Positions 7,115-14,940 of a DNA stretch of 39,321 bases are shown in pieces. The stretch is taken from assembly GCA_002011735.1 (NCBI GenBank), contig MTOQ01000075.1:1-39321 (forward strand), in the 5' to 3' direction. Under the pieces are notes generated by a model. That model had not been told where the DNA came from. It was given only the letters and a program-made list of their open reading frames with translations, and searched no databases. The position numbers and the translations under genes were made by a program. The number at the start of each line of letters is the position of its first letter. Position 1 is the first letter of the stretch. This DNA comes from Nitrospirae bacterium JdFR-81 (GTDB lineage: Bacteria; Nitrospirota; Thermodesulfovibrionia; UBA6902).

Positions 7115-7869
7115 AGCCTCTTTATAACCCTTACAGCAGGCAGTCTTACAGCTCCTGCCCGACCAGTGAGATTCCTGACCATCGAGGCATAGCGTTCTTC
7201 AAAATAACTGAGTCTCGCATCCCGAGCCATAACAGATTCAGCAATGTGTCTTTTCACAGGGCAGACATAATTACACATCCCGCATCCGATGCAGTGTTTA
7301 GGATCGACATAGGGTCTTATGCCGGTGTTTTCTCTGAGTGATTCTGAGGGTGGCCTGTCCTTCATTGCCATATCCTTGAGTGGACAGTTATAATAACACT
7401 CTCCACATACGTCATATTGCCAGGCAAGGCAGATATCTCTGTTTATAACAGACACCCCCATCCTTATCTCCTCTGGCACATTGGCGAGTACATCTTTATT
7501 ATTGACAATCTTTTTTAATGCACCCGTGGGACATACCTCACCACACCGTAGATATCTGCTTATTGGTCTGTCCTTTCCATCATGTCCTCTCTGCTGGCAG
7601 AGATAGCAAGGAGTCTTCAGTGGGTCGATGTAGGGTGTGTGGATCATAGCACCTGCTGTAATATCGAGGAATCGTATACTGTCATACGGACATGCTTCAA
7701 GACATTCACCACATCTGATACATCTTGCAAGAAAGTCCCTTCTGGCTCCAGGAGGCCTTATTATCACATCGACCGGATTGATGGGGAGGATGCCTATGAA
7801 CAGGAGAAAGGCCCCAGCCCGTTTTAGAAAATCCCTTCTGTCCATCCTTATCCACTCCATTACTGCCAT
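7111..7869 (-). CDS. napG: NapG, periplasmic ferredoxin-type electron carrier
   Basis: NapG carries electrons from NapH toward periplasmic acceptors. The 252-residue product has a twin-arginine motif (R-R-D-F-L-K, residues 11-16) followed by a hydrophobic stretch. Four 4Fe-4S sites can be read: C50/C53/C56/C60, C88/C91/C109/C113, C147/C155/C158/C162 and C193/C196/C199/C203. The start is uncertain: ATG 7869 overlaps the lipoprotein gene by 10 bases, while ATG 7845, just before R-R-D-F, has GGAG upstream and would remove the overlap. With no napC or napB in view, NapGH is the only visible quinol-linked route for this reductase system. Confidence 0.9.
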   Translation of the reverse strand: MAVMEWIRMDRRDFLKRAGAFLLFIGILPINPVDVIIRPPGARRDFLARCIRCGECLEACPYDSIRFLDITAGAMIHTPYIDPLKTPCYLCQQRGHDGKDRPISRYLRCGEVCPTGALKKIVNNKDVLANVPEEIRMGVSVINRDICLAWQYDVCGECYYNCPLKDMAMKDRPPSESLRENTGIRPYVDPKHCIGCGMCNYVCPVKRHIAESVMARDARLSYFEERYASMVRNLTGRAGAVRLPAVRVIKRL

Positions 7870-8267
7870 CTTTCTATTTCCAGTAGGGCTATTTTGTATC
7901 TTCTACCTTTTATTTGATACGGAATTGAGACCCTTCCCTTTACCCTGATCCATCTTCCCTCTTCAGGCATGGTTCCAGTGGTTATGACCCATATTTGGGC
8001 AGTTCCATCATCAACGAGATAAGGTTGCTCATTCACGAATTCAAAGGGCAGCCCAGGAGATGTCTTCCCAGAAATTATTACGATTCTATCTTTATAAGCC
8101 CATTTTTCTTCTAACAGTGTGGCAATAGATACAATGCCTTCTCCTTCATTCTCTTTCCTGTTTTTCTCCCCTATCGTTTCTTCCTTTTCACATGTAACGG
8201 AACCGATCAGGAGGGCAAGGGATATGATTATCATAGAGATCTTCTTGATCAGTGCAACGTTCATCAT
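7860..8267 (-). CDS. OB-fold-like lipoprotein in the nap operon
   Basis: The 135-residue product begins with a lysine and a hydrophobic segment ending L-I-G-S-V-T-C, a plausible lipobox with C26 as the lipidated residue. A charged linker follows. The rest resembles a small OB-fold of the tRNA-anti/YdeI type: D-R-I-V-I-I-S-G-K, then Y-L-V-D-D-G-T-A-Q-I-W-V, then G-R-W-I-R-V-K-G-R-V. No cysteine or heme motif follows the lipobox. The GGGGG run 5 bases before ATG 8267 supports that start. It lies between napA and napG, where other nap operons usually carry small chaperones or cytochromes. Its role is unknown; docking NapA or NapG at the membrane is a guess. Confidence 0.7.
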   Translation of the reverse strand: MMNVALIKKISMIIISLALLIGSVTCEKEETIGEKNRKENEGEGIVSIATLLEEKWAYKDRIVIISGKTSPGLPFEFVNEQPYLVDDGTAQIWVITTGTMPEEGRWIRVKGRVSIPYQIKGRRYKIALLEIERWQ

Positions 8268-8296
8268 ATATCCCCTGCCCCCCTGCTGATGGAGCT

Positions 8297-10720
8297 TCAG
8301 ACCTTCATTAACTTTACCGCACAGACCTTGTAATCAGGTTCTCCAGCACCTGACCAGCTCTTTGGGTGATCTACCGTCAGGAGGTTTATGAGCTTGTTTT
8401 CATCAAACCATGGGACGAAGACCATACCCTCTCTTGCCCTCTCTGTAACCCAGACAGGCAGCACGATCTCCCCCCTCCTTGAGATGATCTTCAGCCTGTC
8501 GCCGCTTGATACCTTAAGCCTCCTTGCATCTTCAGGGGAAACCTCCACATAGGCGTTTGGATTCATCTCCCTGAGCAGTCTTACACGCATCGTCATTGTC
8601 CCTGAGTGCCAGTGCTCGATCACCCTTCCTGTGTTCAGGACGTATGGGTATTGTGTATCAGGCATCTCAAAATCAAGGCCTGCCTTAAGGACTCTGATTA
8701 TCGCCTTGCCATCCGATCCCTTGTGGAATGGGTGATGGCCATAGTAGTTGATAAGGCCCCTCATACCCTTTGACTCAAGGTGCTGATCATAAAGGGTTAC
8801 ATATCCTGTCCTGTATCGTCTTGTGGTGCTACCAAACACCTTCTGTGCATAGCCCTTGGAGATGTATCTCTTTGCACTGCCACGATTGTTCATCTCGGTG
8901 CTCGGGCAAGGCCACTGGATGCCACCTGCATGCGCCTTGAGCTTCTCGTATGTTGCACCCCAGAGATCGACATCCTGTCCCCTTGTGCAGAGCCTGTATT
9001 CATTCCACGCCTCCTCCTCGGTCTCAAAACCAAGACCATAGACCTCTCTTACCTGTTTGACCCTTCCGGTCATTGGATCTATCACCCTGTATCTGGTCTT
9101 CCTGCCAAGCCTCCTGGCTATCCTCTTTGCAACCTCCTTGATCTGCCAGAAATCAGGCATCGCCTCGCCAGGTGGATCCACGAGCTTGGGTATAAACTGT
9201 GACCGTCTGTCTGTCTGGCCCATTACACCCTCCTTCTCAATCCACATGGCAGAAGGCAGGATGACTGTGGCAAGTTCTGTCGTCCTTGTGGGATATATAT
9301 CACTAACCACCGTAAACGCCTTCTCCATCGCCTTACGATATCTGCCTGCATTCGGGAGGCTCTGCCCTGGATTTGTGGTATTTATCCATATCGCCTTTAT
9401 CTTCCCCTCTTCAAGCCTCATAAACATATTTACTGCAGGGCCTGTCGGCTTCTTTGGTAACCACTCTACCGGCACCCCCCATATCTCTGCGATCTCCTTC
9501 CTGTGTTTTGGATTTGCCACTGCCCTGTGTCCTGGAAGGATGTGGGTGAGCCCCCCTTGCTCCCTTGTTCCACCACAGGCATTTGGCTGCCCTGTGAGGG
9601 ACAGGGAGTCACAGCCTGGTTTGCCGATCTTGCCCGTGAGGAGGTGGAGGTTGTGGACCATACAGTTGAGCTGCACACCCTGGGTTCGCTGATTGAGCCC
9701 CATTGTCCAGAGACTCACTGTTGCGTATCCCTTCCTGCCAAACCACCTTGCCGCCTTTCTTATATCTTCAGCAGGTACGCCTATTTGAGATGCAACCTTT
9801 TCAGGTGCATAATCTGAAAGGAAGGTCTTATAGGCATTGAAATCAACAAAGTCGCCTTTGGTCTTCAGACCCTTCCTGAATGTGCAGAAATTGAGATGTT
9901 CCTCATCCACCATCCCCTCCTCCACTATCACATAGGCCATGGAATTCAGGAGGAAGGTATCATAGCCTGGTCTGAATTTGAGATGCAGATCCGCATATCT
10001 TGCGGTCGGTGTGTATCTTGGGTCAGCAACGATTACCTTTACCTTCTCAGGATAGGCACTCTTGCGGTCTATAACCCTCCTGAAGAGCATGGGATGTTGC
10101 TCTGCCATGTTTGAGCCGATGATGAAGAAGCAGTCTGTCATGTCGAGATCATCATATGTGCCTGCAGGCTCATCTGCCCCAAATGTATTCAGGTATCCCC
10201 CCACAGCAGATGCCATACAGAGCCTTGGGTTGCCCTCAACATTCGCAGTGCCTATGATACCCTTAAATAGCTTATTTGCAGCGAATGCCTCCTGGGTTGT
10301 ATTCTGTCCTGACCCATACCATGCGACACTATCAGGGCCATATTTCTTGACGAGACCTGCAAATTTGTCAGCAATAAGGTCGAGCGCCTCATCCCAGCTG
10401 ACCTCTTTATACCTGCCATTAGGTTGTCTCACCATGGGCTTCTTCAACCTGTCCTTACCATACATGATATGGGGTAGTGAGTATCCCTTCATGCAGAGAC
10501 GGCCAAAGTTGATGGGGCTGTCTGCATCACCCTTGACAGCAACCATCTTCCCATTCTTTATCCCCGCCAGCACCGTGCATCCCGTACCGCAGAACCTGCA
10601 TTGTGCCCTTCCATATTTAATGGAGCTATCAGCAAACACCTCAACAGGCAGTCCTGCCATTGCCATGGCAGTGGCTGCTGCTGATGCCTTGATAAAGTCC
10701 CTCCTTGTCACCCTTGCCAT
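8297..10720 (-). CDS. napA: Periplasmic nitrate reductase catalytic subunit NapA
   Basis: NapA reduces nitrate to nitrite in the periplasm using a bis-MGD molybdenum cofactor and one 4Fe-4S cluster. The 807-residue product has a Tat signal (T-R-R-D-F-I-K-A-S-A near residues 5-14), cluster ligands C41, C44, C48 and C76, and the family-typical I-M-Y-G-K-D-R-L-K-K-P. The molybdenum ligand is C168 in R-L-C-M-A-S-A-V. The C-terminal cofactor-binding domain contains G-R-V-I-E-H-W-H-S-G-T-M-T and ends A-V-K-L-M-K-V, as in NapA. Length is close to the E. coli protein. AAAAAAGGAGGTG precedes the ATG. It heads the nap operon, 172 bases below the response-regulator gene, with a likely regulator site between. 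No NapB partner is encoded here. Confidence 0.96.
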   Translation of the reverse strand: MARVTRRDFIKASAAATAMAMAGLPVEVFADSSIKYGRAQCRFCGTGCTVLAGIKNGKMVAVKGDADSPINFGRLCMKGYSLPHIMYGKDRLKKPMVRQPNGRYKEVSWDEALDLIADKFAGLVKKYGPDSVAWYGSGQNTTQEAFAANKLFKGIIGTANVEGNPRLCMASAVGGYLNTFGADEPAGTYDDLDMTDCFFIIGSNMAEQHPMLFRRVIDRKSAYPEKVKVIVADPRYTPTARYADLHLKFRPGYDTFLLNSMAYVIVEEGMVDEEHLNFCTFRKGLKTKGDFVDFNAYKTFLSDYAPEKVASQIGVPAEDIRKAARWFGRKGYATVSLWTMGLNQRTQGVQLNCMVHNLHLLTGKIGKPGCDSLSLTGQPNACGGTREQGGLTHILPGHRAVANPKHRKEIAEIWGVPVEWLPKKPTGPAVNMFMRLEEGKIKAIWINTTNPGQSLPNAGRYRKAMEKAFTVVSDIYPTRTTELATVILPSAMWIEKEGVMGQTDRRSQFIPKLVDPPGEAMPDFWQIKEVAKRIARRLGRKTRYRVIDPMTGRVKQVREVYGLGFETEEEAWNEYRLCTRGQDVDLWGATYEKLKAHAGGIQWPCPSTEMNNRGSAKRYISKGYAQKVFGSTTRRYRTGYVTLYDQHLESKGMRGLINYYGHHPFHKGSDGKAIIRVLKAGLDFEMPDTQYPYVLNTGRVIEHWHSGTMTMRVRLLREMNPNAYVEVSPEDARRLKVSSGDRLKIISRRGEIVLPVWVTERAREGMVFVPWFDENKLINLLTVDHPKSWSGAGEPDYKVCAVKLMKV

Positions 10721-10794
10721 GTGGCACCTCCTTTTTTGGATACATAGATTATTTGTTTGTAAGGATCCACCTGATAAAACATAACATGGGATGA

Positions 10795-10832
10795 TGTAAA
10801 TGTGATGTTAAAGTCTGTAAAGATTCTGTAAA
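10795..10832 (-). promoter_or_regulatory. Four direct TTTACA-like repeats upstream of napA
   Basis: On the plus strand TGTAAA occurs at 10795-10800, 10816-10821 and 10827-10832, and TGTTAA at 10806-10811. Steps are 11, 10 and 11 bases, one helical turn, all in the same orientation. OmpR/PhoB-family regulators typically bind tandem direct repeats with about 11-bp spacing, and such a regulator gene ends 61 bases away. The block sits 75-112 bases before the napA ATG. It is therefore a strong candidate activator site for the nap operon. A clear -10 box below it is not evident. Confidence 0.65.
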
Positions 10833-10892
10833 ATTGTGGTGGGGCTCAAGTGGCTGGATGACGGGTTATGGATCATATATTACAAATTATAA

Positions 10893-11576
10893 TCACGATT
10901 CAGCAAACATATAGCCAGCCCCAGGGACGGTGATGATGTACTGGGGATTGGAAGGGTCCCTCTCTATCTTCTTTCTCAAGTGCTGGATGTGGACATCTAT
11001 GACCCTGCTCCAGGAGTATATCCTTGTGTCCTTCCAGAGGTGTCTCCTTATCCTTTCTCTACTGATCACCTCTCCTCTGTTTTCAATAAAGAAACAGAGG
11101 ATCTCATATTCCTTTGGCGTAAGTTCAATCCTTTTCCCCCTGACCCTTACCTCTCTCTTTCTGTAATCGACAGTGATATCACCAACAGCAATCCGTTCTT
11201 CCCGGTGTGTTGGACTCGTTCTTCTGAGGCATGCCTTTATCCTTGCCACGAGCTCAATGGTCTCAAAGGGCTTTACAACATAATCGTCTGCGCCGCTTTC
11301 AAGCCCTATAACCTTGTCAGAGACCTTGTCCCTTGCTGTCAGCATTATTATGGGCAGGTCAGGCATCCTCCTCCTCAGCTCACGGCATATCTCCATCCCG
11401 TCTCCGTCAGGAAGCATGATGTCAAGGAGGATGAGGTCCGGCGGGTATTGTAGCAGGAGGTCCTCTGCCTTCTTCCAGGAGTCTGCGGTGATCACCTCAA
11501 AATCGTGCAGCTGGAGATTCGCCTTCAAGACCATTAGGATGTCTCTGTCATCATCTACTGCCAGTATCCTGCTCAT
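10893..11576 (-). CDS. OmpR-family response regulator of the nap region
   Basis: The 227-residue protein has an N-terminal receiver domain with acidic pocket D8-D9-D10, phosphoacceptor D52 (L-L-D-I-M-L-P-D-G-D-G), T80 and K102. It is followed by a winged-helix DNA-binding domain (E-L-T-P-K-E-Y-E-I-L through V-P-G-A-G-Y). It starts 9 bases after the sensor-kinase stop, so the pair is one operon. Position just upstream of napA and the direct repeats between them suggest it activates napA. The signal is likely redox, nitric oxide or nitrogen-oxide related, given the heme motif in the kinase. Confidence 0.92.
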   Translation of the reverse strand: MSRILAVDDDRDILMVLKANLQLHDFEVITADSWKKAEDLLLQYPPDLILLDIMLPDGDGMEICRELRRRMPDLPIIMLTARDKVSDKVIGLESGADDYVVKPFETIELVARIKACLRRTSPTHREERIAVGDITVDYRKREVRVRGKRIELTPKEYEILCFFIENRGEVISRERIRRHLWKDTRIYSWSRVIDVHIQHLRKKIERDPSNPQYIITVPGAGYMFAES

Positions 11577-11585
11577 AAGGGATCT

Positions 11586-13247
11586 TTAAGTTACAGCATA
11601 TTGGTGACTCTTTGGTAAGGTGAAGCAGAATGTACAGCCCCTTGAGGCCTTATTGCATGAGGCCATGATCCTTCCACCATGGGCCTCTACTATGGCCTTG
11701 CATATAGCCAGGCCAAGTCCTGTGCCATCAGTGGTGCTTCTTGTGTAAAACCTGTCGAATATCCTTTCGATCTCATCCTCCGGTATCCCAGGCCCCTCAT
11801 CACTGATGGAGAAGGTGACATCATCGGCTGAATCACTGATATCGATTCTTATCTCAGAACTGGGTGGACTGAACTTGAGGGCGTTTGATATGAGATTTAT
11901 TATAACCTGCCTTATCCTGTCTTCGTCAGCTATTATCATGCTCTCAGGGTTTCCATTGAGCTTGAATACAATCCCCTTCTCAGAGGCCAGTGTGTAAAAA
12001 CTGTGTATCACCTCTTTGGTAAGCTGGAGGAGGTTGAATTCGTCTCTGTGGAGGTCAAAGACTCCGGACTCTATCTTTTCGAGATCAAGGGTATCATTCA
12101 CCATCCTTATCAACCTCTCGGTATTGCTCCTGATGAGGTCCATAAACCTGCGAATCTCTTCCTGATCGATCCTTCTGTGGTCGTTTGAAGATAGCATGGC
12201 AGAGATGTATTCCATTGCACCCTTTATGGATGTGAGCGGTGTCCTGAGTTCATGCGATACCTTTGCGATATAGTCTGATTTCCTCTTATTCAACTCAGCA
12301 AGCCTTGCGTTTGCCTCCTCAAGTGATCGGGTGGCAGAACGCACCATCTCTTTGAGATTGTCCTGATAGTTCTTGAGAGCCTTTGACATCTCCACAAACG
12401 ACCTGCTCAATTCCTCGAGCTCGTCCCCTGTCCTTATGACCGATGTTTCCACCTTCTCGTGTCTTGACAGCCTCTTCATTGATGCCTTTATATGGGACAC
12501 AGGGTTGAGCACGAGCACCTTCATCATGAGGTAAAGGATCATGGTCAATAAACCTGCACTCATAAGGCCTGCAAAGATTATCGCCCTTCTTTCTGAACGC
12601 AGTGTATGGAGCACATTGTCTACGGGGATGATTACACTTATAGCACCCCTTACATCTCCGACCTTGTATCCCTGATGTCCATGACACCTTAGACAGGCCT
12701 CTTCCACATAAAGGGGTGCGATGTATCTATAGAAATGGGAGCCGTCCATCTCGTCTATCTTTGATAGCTCCTTTGCCTCACCCTTCTCAAAGAGTATGAG
12801 GGCCTTTCTCTCGAATTCATCCGGTGCATTCTGTGGGTTGACGAGTTTCAGACTCGTTATATGAAACCAGAATAGTCCCTCCTTCTGGGCATATTTTGAT
12901 AACTCCTTGGTTACCATGGCAGGGCTCTCTTTTATGTATCTCTTGCCCTTTATATCGGTAATCTCGGCCTCTTTTAGATAGGGGTTTGGCTCCTTCCATG
13001 GCAGTTTCTCCACAAATACACCGCCATGATCAGCAACCCATCTCCTTGTGAGTAATATCTGCTTGAATAACGCCTTTGCCTGAACATTTACCTGTTCCAT
13101 TACGAGCTCCTTGTGTTTATTCGAGATGAGGTAAAGGGAGAGGCCCATCGTTATGGCAAGGATCGTGATGACCCCGATGACAAACTTGTGGCTGAGGCTG
13201 ATCTTCAGCCTCCTGAACTCTCTCAAAGGCCTTTTGATAGTCTGCAT
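11586..13247 (-). CDS. Sensor histidine kinase with periplasmic c-type heme motif
   Basis: The 553-residue inner-membrane kinase has spans at about residues 22-42 and 222-242 enclosing a periplasmic domain. That domain carries a single C-L-R-C-H (185-189), followed by V-G-D-V-R-G-A-I-S-V, the pattern of the DUF3365/Tll0287-like heme-binding sensory domain. A HAMP-like linker and a coiled coil (about 285-325) lead to HisKA with H332 in S-H-E-L-R-T-P. The ATPase domain has the N-box near N455, D-E-G-P-G-I-P at 483-489 and G-T-G-L-G-L at 508-513. The natural reading is a redox or gas sensor acting through the adjacent regulator on the nap operon. The heme is inferred from the motif. Confidence 0.9.
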   Translation of the reverse strand: MQTIKRPLREFRRLKISLSHKFVIGVITILAITMGLSLYLISNKHKELVMEQVNVQAKALFKQILLTRRWVADHGGVFVEKLPWKEPNPYLKEAEITDIKGKRYIKESPAMVTKELSKYAQKEGLFWFHITSLKLVNPQNAPDEFERKALILFEKGEAKELSKIDEMDGSHFYRYIAPLYVEEACLRCHGHQGYKVGDVRGAISVIIPVDNVLHTLRSERRAIIFAGLMSAGLLTMILYLMMKVLVLNPVSHIKASMKRLSRHEKVETSVIRTGDELEELSRSFVEMSKALKNYQDNLKEMVRSATRSLEEANARLAELNKRKSDYIAKVSHELRTPLTSIKGAMEYISAMLSSNDHRRIDQEEIRRFMDLIRSNTERLIRMVNDTLDLEKIESGVFDLHRDEFNLLQLTKEVIHSFYTLASEKGIVFKLNGNPESMIIADEDRIRQVIINLISNALKFSPPSSEIRIDISDSADDVTFSISDEGPGIPEDEIERIFDRFYTRSTTDGTGLGLAICKAIVEAHGGRIMASCNKASRGCTFCFTLPKSHQYAVT

Positions 13248-13264
13248 AAATGGCTTCTACTGGT

Positions 13265-13293
13265 ATTGTAAATTTAATGATATTACAAGTCAA
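13265..13293 (-). promoter_or_regulatory. Promoter for the sensor kinase/response regulator operon
   Basis: On the minus strand TTGACT (13293-13288) is 17 bases from TACAAT (13270-13265). The predicted start lies about 10 bases before the kinase ATG. An inverted repeat, TTGTAA at 13266-13271 and TTACAA at 13283-13288 with 11 bases between, covers the -10 box and spacer and could be an operator. The divergent acyltransferase gene begins within 45 bases. Confidence 0.6.
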
Positions 13294-13300
13294 ATGAATC

Positions 13301-13329
13301 TTGACTTAAGAGACGCGATTTGAGAAAAT
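13301..13329 (+). promoter_or_regulatory. Possible weak promoter for the acyltransferase gene
   Basis: TTGACT at 13301-13306 is followed after 17 bases by GAAAAT at 13324-13329 (four of six matches to the -10 consensus). The ATG at 13335 is five bases further on, so the transcript would be leaderless. There is no Shine-Dalgarno sequence, which agrees with this. Confidence 0.4.
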
Positions 13330-13334
13330 CTTTT

Positions 13335-14099
13335 ATGCCCCCGCTTTTTACCATAGAGAAGGTTACTAACGAGGCACAGTTGAGAAAGGTCTACAGGCTG
13401 AGGTATAAGGTCTACTGTGAGGAATGGGGATTTGAGAGGAAGGAGAATCATCCTGACGGCCTTGAGATCGATATTTATGATAAGAACGCCGTCCACTACC
13501 TCGTTCTGGATACAGAGAAGAAGGCCGTCGGCACCATAAGGCTGATATTTGACTCAGAGGATGGGTTTCCTGTGGAGAGATATTGTGGAGTGGATATCGA
13601 TAGCACGGGCATTGACAGAAAGAGGTGTGCCGAGATATCGAGGCTCGCGATAAGCAAGAGCTACAGGAGGAGGGCAGAGGATAGATACATCTACGGGCCT
13701 GATGAAGAGAGGAGGATCATAGGCAGTTTTGAATATGATGATCTTATATACCGGAGGAGATTCACCGACAGGTTCAGAAACGGATATATTTATAATAAGA
13801 CCAGCAGGAATAGTGACAGAAGGAAGAGGCATGAGGTGTTGATGAGCCTCTGCAAGGCTGTATACCTCGAAAGCAAGGATAGAGGACTGACACACTGGTA
13901 TGCTATAATGACAAAAGGGCTTCACTCCTTGCTTGGGCGATATGGGATCCATTTTGAGCCTTCCGGAGAGCCTGTTGATTATCATGGCATCAGGACACCT
14001 TACAGGGCAGAGATAAAGGCCATAGAGGAGAGTGTGTCAAGATGTGATCCCGAGCTTTATGAGGAATTTACAAGGGAACTGATGGAGAAAAAATCATAG
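13335..14099 (+). CDS. PEP-CTERM/exosortase-associated acyltransferase-like protein
   Basis: The product (254 residues from ATG 13335) resembles the GNAT-like, acyl-homoserine-lactone-synthase-related acyltransferases that accompany exosortase/PEP-CTERM systems. It has the early L-R-Y-K-V-Y-C-E-E-W-G-F-E segment (about residues 22-34), a central A-V-G-T-I-R-L-I and C-A-E-I-S-R-L-A-I, and a C-terminal L-L-G-R-Y-G-I-H-F. Family members are thought to transfer an acyl chain, possibly to an amino acid; the substrate is unknown. TTG 13320 is an alternative in-frame start. Five codons later the ATG has no ribosome site but a possible -10 box. No exosortase or PEP-CTERM protein is visible in the window, although an exopolysaccharide locus lies 9 kb away. 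Confidence 0.7.
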   Translation: MPPLFTIEKVTNEAQLRKVYRLRYKVYCEEWGFERKENHPDGLEIDIYDKNAVHYLVLDTEKKAVGTIRLIFDSEDGFPVERYCGVDIDSTGIDRKRCAEISRLAISKSYRRRAEDRYIYGPDEERRIIGSFEYDDLIYRRRFTDRFRNGYIYNKTSRNSDRRKRHEVLMSLCKAVYLESKDRGLTHWYAIMTKGLHSLLGRYGIHFEPSGEPVDYHGIRTPYRAEIKAIEESVSRCDPELYEEFTRELMEKKS

Positions 14100-14113
14100 A
14101 GAAGGGAGGAGAT

Positions 14114-14938
14114 ATGACACCAGAGGAGAGGGAGAGATTGATGGGCTTAAGCCTTGACGAAAAGGTGGAGCAATCAAAGAGGATTATAAGGGAGGCGCTT
14201 GAGAGGTTTGGATCCGAGAGGATGGCCATTGCATGGACAGGGGGAAAGGACAGCACCACATTGACATGGCTGTTCAGGGAGGTTTGTAAGGAGACCGGTG
14301 CAAGGATGCCTGTCTGCATGTTTATTGATGAAGGGGATGTCTTTGACGAGATATGGGATATTGTCAACAGGCTGAAGAAGGAGTGGAACCTGGATGTCAG
14401 GATTGCAAAGAACACGGACGTGAGCAGCAAGGCAGAGAGGCTTGGTGATATGATAAAGGTCAGCGAGCTCAACGAGCGTAACAGGAGGGAACTGGAGAAG
14501 ATCGGATTTGAGGGTGAGGAGTTTCCATTTGAGCCTGAGTCATTTGTCGGGAATCACCTCATGAAGACGGTTGCGATGAATATGTTTCTTGAGGACAACG
14601 GTATAGAGGCCCTTGCCACGGCTATAAGATGGGATGAGCAGGCTGCAAGGGTGGAGGAGGAGTATTTCAGTCCCAGGGAGAATCCACCTCATACAAGGGT
14701 GCAGCCGATACTCCATTTCAGGGAAAGGGACATATGGGATAATATCCACAAGAACAAGATACCCTTCTGTGAACTGTATAAATACGGCTACCGTTCACTC
14801 GGTGCTAAGAGCACCACCTATAAGACATCCGACATCCCTGCATGGGAACAGGACCTTGAGAATACCGTAGAGAGGGCGGGCAGGGGACAGGACAAGGAAG
14901 AGGTGATGGACAAGTTAAGGTCTCTTGGGTACATGTAG
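14114..14938 (+). CDS. PAPS-reductase-fold ATP pyrophosphatase, CysD/CysH-like
   Basis: The 274-residue protein belongs to the adenine-nucleotide alpha-hydrolase group of PAPS reductases and sulfate adenylyltransferase subunit 2. The PP-loop W-T-G-G-K-D-S-T is at residues 41-48. The C-terminal half has H-F-R-E-R-D-I-W-D-N-I-H and a conserved L-Y-K-Y-G-Y-R-S-L-G-A segment. In true APS/PAPS reductases the last part reads R-S-I-G-C; here the catalytic cysteine is alanine, so thiol-dependent sulfate reduction is unlikely. Adenylylation of some acid or sulfate is more plausible. A GGGAGGAG site precedes the ATG, and the acyltransferase gene ends 14 bases upstream, suggesting one operon and perhaps one pathway. 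No CysN partner is present. Confidence 0.75.
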   Translation: MTPEERERLMGLSLDEKVEQSKRIIREALERFGSERMAIAWTGGKDSTTLTWLFREVCKETGARMPVCMFIDEGDVFDEIWDIVNRLKKEWNLDVRIAKNTDVSSKAERLGDMIKVSELNERNRRELEKIGFEGEEFPFEPESFVGNHLMKTVAMNMFLEDNGIEALATAIRWDEQAARVEEEYFSPRENPPHTRVQPILHFRERDIWDNIHKNKIPFCELYKYGYRSLGAKSTTYKTSDIPAWEQDLENTVERAGRGQDKEEVMDKLRSLGYM

Positions 14939-14940
14939 TT

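Noticed and set aside
9057-10784. Long plus-strand open frames (9057-9692 and 10062-10784)
   Set aside because: They lie antisense to napA, lack ribosome sites and show low-complexity Ser/Pro/Leu composition typical of antisense frames of this codon usage.
13320-13334. TTG 13320 as the start of the acyltransferase
   Set aside because: ATG 13335 fits a leaderless start five bases after a -10-like box and the family's N-terminal pattern; the TTG has only a weak AAGAG upstream. It cannot be fully excluded.
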